A stretch of 44,802 nucleotides of DNA. Origin: JAIQFL01 sp035295745 (GTDB lineage: Bacteria; Acidobacteriota; Terriglobia; Bryobacterales; Bryobacteraceae). The position numbers and the translations under genes are program-made. Positions 24,849 to 32,930 of this stretch are shown here, in pieces; the first letter of the stretch is position 1, and each line of letters begins with the position of its first letter. Location: NCBI GenBank assembly GCA_035295745.1, contig DATGIL010000037.1, positions 1 to 44,802 of the forward strand. The letters run 5' to 3'. A model generated the notes under the pieces. The model made no database searches. It was not told where the DNA came from and worked only from the letters and a program-made list of their open reading frames with translations.

Positions 24849-25437
24849 TCTTTAACCACTCCTGCAGAGTCTTCTGCTTCTCCCGATAGAGCGATGCCAG
24901 CTGGTTCTGTAGATACAGGTTGTAACGATTGTTCTCGACGTTCGCCTTCAGGTCGGCGATTGCGGTATCGAGCAGCGCCAATTTCTCGCGGTAAGCATCC
25001 GCCAGCGGATCGTGCGACTGCTCGAACTGGGGCGCGGCGAGCTTGGAGAGGCGATCGATGGAACGCGAATAGGCCGACTCCGCCTGTTCCACTTCGTGGA
25101 GCGCATCGTCGGTCAGAAACTCACGCGCCTGGGGCTTAGCACGCCAAGGCATGGTGAGCGAAACCGCGAACGTCACCAGAGCCGCTGCCGCCAGGGCCCA
25201 GCGCCAAACCGGAAATCGCCGCCTGGCCGGCGGCTCCTCGGCCATCGCAGCGCGAATGGCGGGCCACAGGGCGGGGCTTTCCCACTCCTCGTGGAGCGCG
25301 GGCGCCAGCCGCGAAATCTCCGACCAGAGATGGAGCTGCCGGGCACACGATTCGCACCGCTGGGCGTGCTCGCGGGCATCCGGCATCAATTCCGGAGACC
25401 GCAACGCCCGATCGAGATCGCGACATTGAAAGATCAT
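24838..25437 (-). CDS. Zinc-finger anti-sigma factor, membrane-bound
   Basis: A 199-residue protein. The N-terminus has the ZAS-type zinc-binding pattern H24-x3-C28-x2-C31 (REHAQRCESCARQ), the mark of anti-sigma factors that hold ECF sigma factors at the membrane. One membrane helix follows at about residues 79-97 (WALAAAALVTFAVSLTM). The C-terminal part, facing the periplasm, is a long helical region (YREKLALLDTAIADLKANVE). It starts 13 bp after the sigma gene and overlaps the DUF4097 gene. It probably sequesters the partner sigma factor until a periplasmic signal arrives. Confidence 0.87.
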   Translation of the reverse strand: MIFQCRDLDRALRSPELMPDAREHAQRCESCARQLHLWSEISRLAPALHEEWESPALWPAIRAAMAEEPPARRRFPVWRWALAAAALVTFAVSLTMPWRAKPQAREFLTDDALHEVEQAESAYSRSIDRLSKLAAPQFEQSHDPLADAYREKLALLDTAIADLKANVENNRYNLYLQNQLASLYREKQKTLQEWLKNGK

Positions 25438-25450
25438 AGCTTTGTCTTCA

Positions 25451-25981
25451 TCAGCAGCGCCTGCTCTCCGTCAACAGCCGTTTCAATTCCTTTTTCGCCT
25501 CAAAGAGCCACGCTTTGGAGGTCCCTTCGGGCACTTCCAGAATCGAGGCGATCTCCGCGTGCCGCAGACCTTCCACTTCAAACAACAGGAACACCATGCG
25601 GTGGCGCGGATTGATGCGCCGCAGGGCGTCCTGGAGCGCCACCCGAAGCGGGACATGCTCATTCGGCGCGGAATGTGATTCCGCGGGCGGATCGCTTTCG
25701 CGCTGCCGTTTGCGGGCCAGGTCGTAGCAGACGTTGATCACAATCCGACAGAGCCACGTACCCACGCTCGACTGGCCCTGAAATCCGTGAATCGCGCGAT
25801 AGAGCTTCAGGAACGTTTCCTGAACGGCATCTTCCGCGTCCTGGCGGTTGCCCACGATGTGATAGGCGATGCTCTTCAGGCGCGGCCCGTGCAATTGATA
25901 GAGCTGTTCGAACGCACGGACGTCCCGCCGCCGGCATGCAGCCAGCAGTTCGGCCTCCGAGTCGTAACTCGTGGATTGCAT
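25451..25981 (-). CDS. ECF-type RNA polymerase sigma factor
   Basis: A sigma-70-family factor of about 176 residues from ATG 25981 (an upstream TTG at 26014 would add 11). Sigma-2 is seen as FEQLYQLHGPRLKSIAYHI, NRQDAEDAVQETFLKLYRAI and VGTWLCRIVINVCYDL. Sigma-4 is RINPRHRMVFLLFEVEGLRH with the helix-turn-helix AEIASILEVPEGTSKAWLFE. It is followed by its anti-sigma factor and the DUF4097 protein, forming a three-gene operon that it probably also transcribes. Its start faces the histidine kinase gene, giving a compact divergent promoter region of about 100 bp. Confidence 0.93.
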   Translation of the reverse strand: MQSTSYDSEAELLAACRRRDVRAFEQLYQLHGPRLKSIAYHIVGNRQDAEDAVQETFLKLYRAIHGFQGQSSVGTWLCRIVINVCYDLARKRQRESDPPAESHSAPNEHVPLRVALQDALRRINPRHRMVFLLFEVEGLRHAEIASILEVPEGTSKAWLFEAKKELKRLLTESRRC

Positions 25982-26070
25982 CCGTTCAATTGTCGCCAGT
26001 TCCACTGATTTCAACGTTTGGACGGAGCCCCGATGCCAATCGTTGGAAAAAAGTGCGGCCTCACTCCTCT

Positions 26071-26076
26071 TATACT
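26071..26076 (+). promoter_or_regulatory. -10 box of a probably leaderless histidine kinase mRNA
   Basis: TATACT lies 7 bp before the GTG start at 26083, so transcription should begin at or next to the start codon. No ribosome site is present. The -35 element is unclear (TTGGAA at 26043 is too far). Confidence 0.4.
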
Positions 26077-26082
26077 GGTTCT

Positions 26083-27129
26083 GTGAAACGGCGGTTCCGT
26101 TCCGGCTTGCCCATCTTCGCCTTCTTTACGGGCGTGGGATTGTCACTCACTCTCTATCGCTACCTGGAATTTGTGGCGAACCGTGAGCATATCTCGTTTT
26201 GGGAACCACTGATCTGGGAGATGACGGGGGCGTGGTTCGCGGCGCCATTATTCGTCGTGGTGGCCCGCTTCGCGCGGCGCTTTCCTTTCGAACGCGGCCA
26301 CCTCCTTTCGCGCGGCGCTCTGCATCTGGCCGTGCTGCTCACTTACTCTTTCGTCCACACGTCGCTCCTGTGGGTGAGCCGCCGTTTGATCTATGCGGCC
26401 GTAGGATTCGGCAATTACGATTACGGCACGATGCGGTTTCGCTATCCGATGGAGTTCTTTCACGACGTGCTGGCGTACTGCGTGGTGGTGAGCATTCTGT
26501 ACCTGTTCGACAGCCAGGTGCGCAACGCGCATCTGGAGAGCAAGCTGGCGGCGGCGCGGCTCGATAATCTGCGCCTTCAGTTGCAGCCGCATTTCCTCTT
26601 CAACGCGCTCAACGCCATCTCGTCGGTCATGTATGAAAGCCCGCGCAAGGCCGACATCATGATCGCGCGGCTCAGCGATCTGCTGCGCGCCAGCATCACC
26701 GACTCGGAGGCGCAGGAGGTGCCGCTCGAGCGCGAAATTGAAACGCTGGAACTGTACCTGGATGTGATGCGGCACCGTTTCGAAGACAAGCTTTCTGTGG
26801 ATGTGCAGATCGCGCCGGAGGTTCGCCGCGCCCTGGTGCCGCACCTGCTGTTGCAGCCGCTGGTGGAGAATTCCATACGGCATGGCGCCGATCCGCGATC
26901 GAGCGCGGTCCATGTGAGTATCGTCGCGGCACGGCAGGATGGGACGACTCACATTGCTGTGCGCGACTCCGGGCGCGGGCTGCCCAGCGGGCGCTTCCGC
27001 AAGGGCACCGGGTTGTCCAACACCGAGGAACGGCTGGAGCGGCTGTACGGTGTTCGCCACAAACTGATGTTCGAGAACTGCGAAGGCGGCGGCCTGCTGG
27101 TGACGGTGGACGTACCCTTTCGCGTATGA
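26083..27129 (+). CDS. LytS/YehU-type membrane sensor histidine kinase
   Basis: A 348-residue kinase started at GTG 26083, where the first hydrophobic segment follows at once. Residues about 5-150 hold four membrane helices (LPIFAFFTGVGLSLTLY, TGAWFAAPLFVVVARF, LHLAVLLTYSFVHTSLLWV, DVLAYCVVVSILYLF). The phospho-accepting His is in LQLQPHFLFNALNAISSV. The ATP-binding part has LVENSIRHGADPRS (N box) and DSGRGLPSG with GTGLSNTEERLERLYG (G boxes). The family passes phosphate to LytTR regulators, and such a gene overlaps the stop here (ATGA). The signal is unknown. Confidence 0.93.
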   Translation: MKRRFRSGLPIFAFFTGVGLSLTLYRYLEFVANREHISFWEPLIWEMTGAWFAAPLFVVVARFARRFPFERGHLLSRGALHLAVLLTYSFVHTSLLWVSRRLIYAAVGFGNYDYGTMRFRYPMEFFHDVLAYCVVVSILYLFDSQVRNAHLESKLAAARLDNLRLQLQPHFLFNALNAISSVMYESPRKADIMIARLSDLLRASITDSEAQEVPLEREIETLELYLDVMRHRFEDKLSVDVQIAPEVRRALVPHLLLQPLVENSIRHGADPRSSAVHVSIVAARQDGTTHIAVRDSGRGLPSGRFRKGTGLSNTEERLERLYGVRHKLMFENCEGGGLLVTVDVPFRV

Positions 27130-27827
27130 TGCGGGTGCTGATTGTGGATGACGAGCCTCCGGCCCGCCGAAAGGTACGCCGGTTTCTGGAGCGGTCGGGC
27201 ACTCCCGGTGAGATCCGCGAGGCGGGCACGGGAGCGGAGGCGCTGTCCGCCATACGGGAATTCGATCCGGATCTGGTTTTTCTCGACGTGCAGATGCCGG
27301 ACATGGACGGCTTCGCGATGCTGGAAACAATTCCGGAGCGACGCTTCCACGTGGTATTCCTCACTGCACACCAGGATCACGCGCTGCGCGCATTTGACGC
27401 GGAAGCGCTCGATTATCTACTGAAGCCCGTGGATCCGGATCGCTTCGATCGCGCGCTGGAGCGCGCCGTGCGGCAGGTGGAGTTGCTGCATGCGGAGAGC
27501 CCGGCTGCTGAGGTTCGTCCGCTCAAGAGAATTCTGGTAGAGAAGAATCAGCGCGAGATTTTTCTGCCGGTGGAACGGCTGGACTGGGCGGAATCCGACC
27601 GCAATTACGTGGCATTGCACGCGGGCGCCGAGGTCTACACTTTGCGGGCGACGATGGACAGTCTGGCGCGTCAACTGGATCCGGATCAGTTTGCGAGGAT
27701 CAGTCGCTCGCATATTGTGAATCTGGATAGTGTGAAGGAGATGCAGCCCTGGTTCCATGGCGAAAGATTGATTGTGCTGAAGGATGGCACAGAGTTGACA
27801 TGGACGCGCCGATATCGCAGCGTGTGA
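27126..27827 (+). CDS. LytTR-family response regulator
   Basis: A 233-residue regulator. The receiver spans residues 1-120, with the acidic pair in VLIVDDEPPARRK, phospho-Asp54 in DLVFLDVQMPDMDG, Thr in VVFLTAHQDH and Lys in DYLLKPVDP. The LytTR DNA-binding domain spans about residues 135-233 (LPVERLDWAESDRNYVALHA, FARISRSHIVNLDSVKEM). It overlaps the kinase gene by 4 bp and is its certain partner by position. Either ATG 27126 or ATG 27129 may start it. A large palindrome begins directly after the stop and may act as terminator. The targets are unknown. Confidence 0.95.
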   Translation: MMRVLIVDDEPPARRKVRRFLERSGTPGEIREAGTGAEALSAIREFDPDLVFLDVQMPDMDGFAMLETIPERRFHVVFLTAHQDHALRAFDAEALDYLLKPVDPDRFDRALERAVRQVELLHAESPAAEVRPLKRILVEKNQREIFLPVERLDWAESDRNYVALHAGAEVYTLRATMDSLARQLDPDQFARISRSHIVNLDSVKEMQPWFHGERLIVLKDGTELTWTRRYRSV

Positions 27828-27828
27828 C

Positions 27829-27898
27829 GTGGCGCAAAGACTCTTCTTTGCCGCGTCGAGACTCATCTCGACGCGGCAAGCAGGAGTGTTCGCGCCAC
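27829..27898. repeat. Palindromic intergenic repeat, copy 2 (near-perfect 70-bp palindrome)
   Basis: The inner stem is a perfect 14 bp (ttgccgcgtcgaga at 27848-27861 and its complement at 27866-27879) with a ctca loop. The outer arms gtggcgc (27829-27835) and gcgccac (27892-27898) also pair, and the connecting parts pair imperfectly. It starts 1 bp after the LytTR stop, so it may also end that transcript. Best-preserved copy of the family in this window. Confidence 0.85.
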
Positions 27899-27980
27899 AT
27901 CCAGCCACGTCGTCCCGGGATTTGGCCCGTTCGTCCCGACGGTGTTGAACTCATCCACGCCGGGGCATCACAATGCCGCT

Positions 27981-29852
27981 ATGCGATATGCCGCTTTACT
28001 CTTCCTCTTTACCGCTCAGACATGGGCAGCGGACGACGGTTGGAGCGCCTACGGCCACGATGCCGGAGGCACGCGCTACTCGACGCTGCGGCAGATCACG
28101 CGTGAGAATCTGAATCGCCTCAAGGTGGCTTGGACCTATCACACGGGAGCTCTCGAGCCCGTCACGGAACTGAATGACAAGGCGGCGTTCGAGGCCACAC
28201 CGGTGCTTGTGGATGGTGTCCTCTATCTCACCACGCCGTTCAATGCGGTGATTGCTCTTGATCCGGCGAGCGGCGCGGAGAAGTGGAAATACGACCCGCA
28301 GGTGAACCGCCAGCATCAGTATTCCGAGGTCAGCTCGCGCGGGGTCGCGGTCTGGATCGATTCGAAGTCGCCCGCGGGTGCGGCCTGCCGTGTGCGCGTG
28401 TTCGAAGGCACCATCGACGCGCGCCTGCTCGCATTGGATGGTAAAACGGGTCGCCCATGTGAAGGGTTTGGTCGAGCGGGACAGGTGGATCTCAAGGACA
28501 GCGTAGAGATTCGCGAATCGAACGGCAAGTGGGGCGACTACCAGGTCACGTCGGCGCCGACGGTGGTTGGCGATGTGATCATCACAGGCTCGTCGATCGG
28601 CGACAACTCGGAAGTCAGCACGGAAAGAGGGGTGGTCCGGGCCTACGATGCGCGGACCGGCAAGCTGCGCTGGACCTGGGACCCGATATCGTGGGCCAAT
28701 CAGCAGAAGCCGCGCACGGGCGCAGCCAACGCCTGGTCCACATTGGCAGCCGACCCCGAGCGCGACCTGGTCTTCGTCCCGACCGGAAGCGCCAGCCCGG
28801 ACTATTACGGCGGCATGCGGCCGAATGACAATCGTTGGGCCAATTCGGTGGTGGCGCTGAAGGCCTCAACGGGCGCACTGGTGTGGGGCTTCCAGGTGGT
28901 GCATCACGATCTGTGGGACTACGACGTGGCGTCGCAGCCCACGCTCATCGAGTTCCGCGGCAAGGCGGCGGTGGCGGTCACGACCAAGATCGGGAATCTG
29001 TTCGTGCTCGACCGCGAGACCGGCAAGCCGCTGGTCACCGTGGAGGAGCGCTCGGTTCCGAAGAGCGATATCCCTGGCGAACAGGCGTCGGCGACTCAGC
29101 CGATCCCGGCGTGGAGCCCGATGGTGCCACAGCGTCTCACTGCCGACACGGTGTGGGGAGCCACTCCGGCGGATCGCGAGTGGTGCCGCGCGGAACTGCT
29201 GAAGCTGCGCAACGACGGGCTGTTCACTCCGCCCAGTCTGCAAGGCAGCGTCTCGTTTCCGGGCAATATCGGCGGCGTGAATTGGGGAAGCGCCGCGTGG
29301 GACCCGGTGCGCCATCTGCTGTTGGCCAATACCAATCGCGTGCCGGCAGTGATGACGCTGATACCGCGCGATCAACTGGCGGACGCACGCAAGAACTGGA
29401 AAGAGTACCCGTGGGGCGGTGAATTCGCGCGCCAGACGGGGACGCCGTACGCGATGCATCGTGACTGGCTGGTGTCGCCTTCGGGCCTGCCCTGCAATGC
29501 GCCGCCGTGGGGCGCGCTGGTGGCATTCGATCTCGACTCGGGCAAGCCGCGTTGGGAGTCGCCGCTGGGCACGATGGGAGGAGGAGCGCCTCCCGGAGCG
29601 ATCAGCTTGGGCGGGCCGATGGCGACGGCGGGCGGCCTGGTGTTTTCCGCCGCGGCGTTGGACCCGCACCTGCGTGCCTTCGACTCCGATTCCGGCAAGG
29701 AGTTGTGGAGCGTCGAACTGCCGGCGAGTGCGCAATCGACGCCCATGACGTACGAGTGGGAGGGCAAGCAGTACCTGGTGATCTGCGCCGGAGGTCACGG
29801 CAAAATGAAGAGCAAGATGGGCGATTCAGTCGTGGCTTTCCGGCTGGAGTGA
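27981..29852 (+). CDS. PQQ-dependent dehydrogenase (glucose/alcohol dehydrogenase-like), secreted
   Basis: A 623-residue protein from ATG 27981, with a signal peptide (ALLFLFTAQTWA); an in-frame ATG at 27942 would spoil it. It is an eight-bladed quinoprotein propeller with W-motifs such as LDPASGAEKWKYDP, AYDARTGKLRWTWDP and ALKASTGALVWGFQ, plus HHDLWDYDVASQPTLIEF. The late segment NIGGVNWGSAAWDPVRHLLL is close to membrane-type glucose dehydrogenases. It oxidises a sugar or alcohol in the periplasm using pyrroloquinoline quinone and calcium. There is no cytochrome domain and no PQQ synthesis gene nearby; the substrate cannot be assigned. Confidence 0.9.
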   Translation: MRYAALLFLFTAQTWAADDGWSAYGHDAGGTRYSTLRQITRENLNRLKVAWTYHTGALEPVTELNDKAAFEATPVLVDGVLYLTTPFNAVIALDPASGAEKWKYDPQVNRQHQYSEVSSRGVAVWIDSKSPAGAACRVRVFEGTIDARLLALDGKTGRPCEGFGRAGQVDLKDSVEIRESNGKWGDYQVTSAPTVVGDVIITGSSIGDNSEVSTERGVVRAYDARTGKLRWTWDPISWANQQKPRTGAANAWSTLAADPERDLVFVPTGSASPDYYGGMRPNDNRWANSVVALKASTGALVWGFQVVHHDLWDYDVASQPTLIEFRGKAAVAVTTKIGNLFVLDRETGKPLVTVEERSVPKSDIPGEQASATQPIPAWSPMVPQRLTADTVWGATPADREWCRAELLKLRNDGLFTPPSLQGSVSFPGNIGGVNWGSAAWDPVRHLLLANTNRVPAVMTLIPRDQLADARKNWKEYPWGGEFARQTGTPYAMHRDWLVSPSGLPCNAPPWGALVAFDLDSGKPRWESPLGTMGGGAPPGAISLGGPMATAGGLVFSAAALDPHLRAFDSDSGKELWSVELPASAQSTPMTYEWEGKQYLVICAGGHGKMKSKMGDSVVAFRLE

Positions 29853-30008
29853 GATCGCTCGTAGCGCAGGGCGGACACGGGATCGCCGCGTGGCGCGTTG
29901 CGCGCGCCGAAGTCGGCGAGGAACTTCGTGTCGCCTTGTCAGGTAGGGTACTGCGAGAGTAGCCTCCACGAGACGGGCGGCTGCACGACTCCCGCAAACT
30001 GCGGCGGC

Positions 30009-30389
30009 TTATGCGCCCAGAGCGATGGGTTTGACTAGCGTGGATTGAAAAAATCGAGGCGCGTGATAGGGCTGGAAGCGGTAGCCAATTCCAAAAATCG
30101 TCTCGATATATTGGTCGGCATAGCCGCCGAGTTTTTTGCGGAGGCGCCGGACATGGACGTCGAGGGTGCGCGTCCGGATTTCGGCGCCGTAGCCCCAAAC
30201 CCGCATCAGGAGCGCGTCGCGGGGAATGATCTCACCGGCATGCTGAACGAGTAACGCCAGCAGATCGTACTCTTTACGGGTGAGAGTGATGCGCTCGGCA
30301 TCAAGAATTGCCAATTGTTGGTCGAAATCGATGGACAGATGTTCGTCGCGATAGGACGGTATATGATTGCCGATCGGAAGAGTTCCCAC
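30009..30389 (-). CDS. OmpR/PhoB-type winged-helix protein lacking a receiver domain
   Basis: A Trans_reg_C DNA-binding domain of about 126 residues: AERITLTRKEYDLLALLVQH, RDALLMRVWGYGAEIRTRTL with the recognition helix DVHVRRLRKKLG, and the wing ETIFGIGYRFQ. I start it at GTG 30389 because a strong ribosome site (ggaggg) lies 7 bp before it; a TTG at 30404 is the alternative. No receiver domain precedes it: the roughly 90 bp upstream do not encode one. It is either a constitutive or ligand-controlled regulator, or the surviving half of a response regulator. No kinase is adjacent. Confidence 0.82.
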   Translation of the reverse strand: MGTLPIGNHIPSYRDEHLSIDFDQQLAILDAERITLTRKEYDLLALLVQHAGEIIPRDALLMRVWGYGAEIRTRTLDVHVRRLRKKLGGYADQYIETIFGIGYRFQPYHAPRFFQSTLVKPIALGA

Positions 30390-30495
30390 GTCAAAGCCCT
30401 CCAAGCAAAATGGTCTAAGCTCATCCTACGGACCGGCCGGAAGAAGGTGATCGCCAACTTGTAAAAACTTTGTAAAAACACCCTTTCGGGATTGC

Positions 30496-30885
30496 CTATT
30501 CGATCGGGTAAGGTCCGGGATTCTCCGTACGCAGTTCCCGGTCACCACCGTCGAAGGTGCGGATGCGGAAGCGAACGGCGCGCGAGATCTCGGCGGTCTC
30601 GGCGTGAATGGAGCGCTCTTCGCCGGGTTCGATCACTTCCTCCTCGACGACGGCTTTTTCGGTGGCCAGAACCTGGTCCTCCGCCGAGAGCAGATCGAAC
30701 ACGACGATCAGTCCGCGAGATTTCTTCACCGCGGTGAATTGGACTCGGCCGTCCACGAGAATCTTGCCCTCCGCGCGCCTCGCTTTGGCTTCCAATACCG
30801 CGACATCAGCAGTCCTCTTCTGCCTTTGTGCCGGCGCGGCGAGCACCAGCCACAGAATCCCCATCACCGCGATCAGAATCTTCAT
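30496..30885 (-). CDS. Small secreted protein of unknown function
   Basis: A 129-residue protein with a signal peptide (MKILIAVMGILWLVLAAPAQ). The mature part reads EAKARRAEGKILVDGRVQFT, SRGLIVVFDLLSAEDQVLAT and EERSIHAETAEISRAVRFRI, a single beta-sandwich pattern resembling FxLYD-type domains that bind or stabilise envelope components. I cannot name a family with confidence. It is divergent from the amidohydrolase gene, with only 27 bp between the starts, so the two share a promoter region. Confidence 0.65.
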   Translation of the reverse strand: MKILIAVMGILWLVLAAPAQRQKRTADVAVLEAKARRAEGKILVDGRVQFTAVKKSRGLIVVFDLLSAEDQVLATEKAVVEEEVIEPGEERSIHAETAEISRAVRFRIRTFDGGDRELRTENPGPYPIE

Positions 30886-30894
30886 TAGATAGAG

Positions 30895-30900
30895 TATAGT
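30895..30900 (+). promoter_or_regulatory. -10 box before the amidohydrolase gene
   Basis: TATAGT ends 12 bp before ATG 30913, in the 27-bp gap between divergent starts, giving a 5' leader of only about six bases. No -35 consensus is evident within the gap; it would fall inside the divergent gene. Confidence 0.4.
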
Positions 30901-30912
30901 GGGCCTATTCCA

Positions 30913-32463
30913 ATGCGACGTGCCCTGATCATGGCGGTGATTCCGTTCCTCGCGGCAGGAGCGGATTACGATGTGCTCATTCGAAATGCGCGGGTAGTGG
31001 ATGGCAGCGGCAGTCCATCATTCCGCGCCGATATTGGGGTGAAGGATGGTCGCATCCGCACGGTCGGCAAGATCGGCGAGGCGTCTGCGACGCGAGTAAT
31101 TGACGCGCGTGACAGGATCGTCGCACCCGGATTCATCGACGTGCACACGCACATTGAAGGGGGAGTAGAACGGAATCCTCGCGGCGACAACTTCCTGCTG
31201 GATGGCGTGACCACGGTGATCACAGGGAACTGCGGGAGTTCGGAGATCAACCTGGCGGGATGGTTCGACAAGCTCGACAAACTCGGATTGGGCCTCAACG
31301 TAGGCTCGCTGGTAGGCCACAATACGGTGCGCGCGGAGGTGATGGGCTCGGCGAACCGGCTGGCGTCGCCGGAAGAGATCAAGCGCATGCAGACGCTGGT
31401 GGATCGCGCGATGCGCGATGGGGCGGTGGGCTTCTCCACCGGACTCGAGTACATTCCCGGCACCTATTCCAACACCGCGGAGGTGATCGCGCTCGCCAAA
31501 GCTGCCGCGGCACATGGCGGCGTGTATACCAGCCATATGCGTGACGAAGGCATCCACGAGATCGAGGCGATTACGGAAGCGGTGAACGTCGGCAAGGAAG
31601 CGGGAATGACGGTCGAGATTTCGCATCTCAAGATCGATCGGCGCAGCGTTTGGGGGGCGAGCGAAAAGTCGCTCGCACTGATTGAGAAGTTCCGGCAGGA
31701 AGGAGTCGATGTGGTCGCGGATCAGTATCCGTACGATCGCGCGAGTACTAATCTAGGCATCCGCCTTCCATCGTGGGCGCTCGCGGAGGGCAAGATCAAG
31801 GAGCGGCTGGCGGACCCAGCGACGCGCCGCAAGATCGCGGCGGAAATGAAGCAGAATCTCGCAGTGATGGGTGAGCCCGACTACTCCTTCGCGACGGTCT
31901 CGCGGTTTGGTCCGAATCCTGGATACGAAGGCAAGACGATCACGGAGATCAATGAGATGAAGGGGCGCGCGCCAGGGGCGGACAATGAAATCGAGACGAT
32001 CTTTGACCTGATGAATGCCGGCGGCGCGAGCATGATCTATCACCTGATGAGTGACGCCGACATCGAAAGGATCATGCGCTACCCATTCACGTCGGTGGCC
32101 AGCGATGGAAGCATCATTGCGTTCGGAGCGGGCAATCCGCATCCAAGGTCTTATGGAACGAACGCGCGGGTGTTGGCGGAATTTGTGCGGAAGCGAGGGG
32201 TGCTGTCGCTGGAAGAGGCAATTCGACGGATGACTTCACTGCCGGCGCACACCTTTAGTCTGCGCGAGCGCGGGCTGTTGCGAGAGAGCATAGCGGCAGA
32301 CCTGGTGATCTTCGATCCGGCCCGGGTGGAAGACAAGGCGACGTACCAGAAGCCTCATCAATATGCACAGGGATTTGATTTCGTGCTCGTCAATGGGAAG
32401 ATCGCGGTGGATGATGGCAAGCTGACGAGTGCTCGCGGGGGCCAGACTTTGCGGCATCATTAG
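30913..32463 (+). CDS. N-acyl-D-amino-acid deacylase-like amidohydrolase, exported
   Basis: A 516-residue amidohydrolase-superfamily protein with a short signal-like start (ALIMAVIPFLAAGA). Metal-site motifs are PGFIDVHTHIEGG, VITGNCGSSEI (Cys typical of D-aminoacylases), GAVGFSTGLEYIPGTYS, YTSHMRDEG (His), VEISHLKIDRR (His) and VASDGSIIAFG (Asp). D-aminoacylases remove the acyl group from N-acyl-D-amino acids, which fits scavenging of peptidoglycan-derived or modified amino acids in the periplasm. Length is normal for the family. The exact substrate is not readable. Confidence 0.9.
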   Translation: MRRALIMAVIPFLAAGADYDVLIRNARVVDGSGSPSFRADIGVKDGRIRTVGKIGEASATRVIDARDRIVAPGFIDVHTHIEGGVERNPRGDNFLLDGVTTVITGNCGSSEINLAGWFDKLDKLGLGLNVGSLVGHNTVRAEVMGSANRLASPEEIKRMQTLVDRAMRDGAVGFSTGLEYIPGTYSNTAEVIALAKAAAAHGGVYTSHMRDEGIHEIEAITEAVNVGKEAGMTVEISHLKIDRRSVWGASEKSLALIEKFRQEGVDVVADQYPYDRASTNLGIRLPSWALAEGKIKERLADPATRRKIAAEMKQNLAVMGEPDYSFATVSRFGPNPGYEGKTITEINEMKGRAPGADNEIETIFDLMNAGGASMIYHLMSDADIERIMRYPFTSVASDGSIIAFGAGNPHPRSYGTNARVLAEFVRKRGVLSLEEAIRRMTSLPAHTFSLRERGLLRESIAADLVIFDPARVEDKATYQKPHQYAQGFDFVLVNGKIAVDDGKLTSARGGQTLRHH

Positions 32464-32508
32464 GGAGGCGCAGAGCGAGGGACTCACGATCCATCGTCCC
32501 CGTCCTGT

Positions 32509-32790
32509 TCAGGGCTTTTTGCCGTTGCCGTTTCGTCCGTTCTGTCCTTTTTCCATCGAGCGAATGAAACCCTGGATCATCGTCTCCGTTTTGCGTTGCG
32601 ATGCGGCGAGTTCACGCATTTCCTTCTGGAGCGCTTCCTGCTGCCCTTCCAGGCGCAGCAAAAGCGCATCCTGTTTACGATGTGACGCACCCAGCGCGCT
32701 GATCATCTTCATTCCCTGAAGAATCAGCTTTCGAATAGCGGCGATTTCGCGATCGTGTTTCGATACGCGAGCTTCCAATTTGGTCGGCAA
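32509..32790 (-). CDS. Small coiled-coil protein of unknown function
   Basis: A 93-residue, highly charged helical protein: LEARVSKHDREIAAIRKLIL, then LLLRLEGQQEALQKEMRELA, with heptad spacing of Leu/Ile, ending in a Gly/Asn/Lys-rich tail. No signal peptide or domain is recognised. Similar short coiled-coil proteins are scattered in acidobacterial genomes. It is convergent with the amidohydrolase and divergent from the PspA operon, about 140 bp from the operon's first start. Confidence 0.55.
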   Translation of the reverse strand: MPTKLEARVSKHDREIAAIRKLILQGMKMISALGASHRKQDALLLRLEGQQEALQKEMRELAASQRKTETMIQGFIRSMEKGQNGRNGNGKKP

Positions 32791-32885
32791 AGGTGGAACT
32801 CCGGCCGGAGTAATTGTCTCCGACTGCTCTCATTCTCGCAGATACCGCGTCGCGCCGCCTGAGTGACACCACAAACTTGGCAGCC

Positions 32886-32915
32886 TTGACCTTAACCCTC
32901 CAATTGCCATACACT
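32886..32915 (+). promoter_or_regulatory. Sigma-70-type promoter of the PspA/ABC/AAA operon
   Basis: TTGACC at 32886-32891 and TACACT at 32910-32915 are separated by 18 bp, close to the vegetative consensus. Transcription would start near 32922, giving a leader of about 9 bases before ATG 32931. No sigma-54 (PspF-type) site was seen, so this operon does not look regulated like enterobacterial psp. Confidence 0.6.
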
Positions 32916-32930
32916 TGCCAGTGAGCATCG

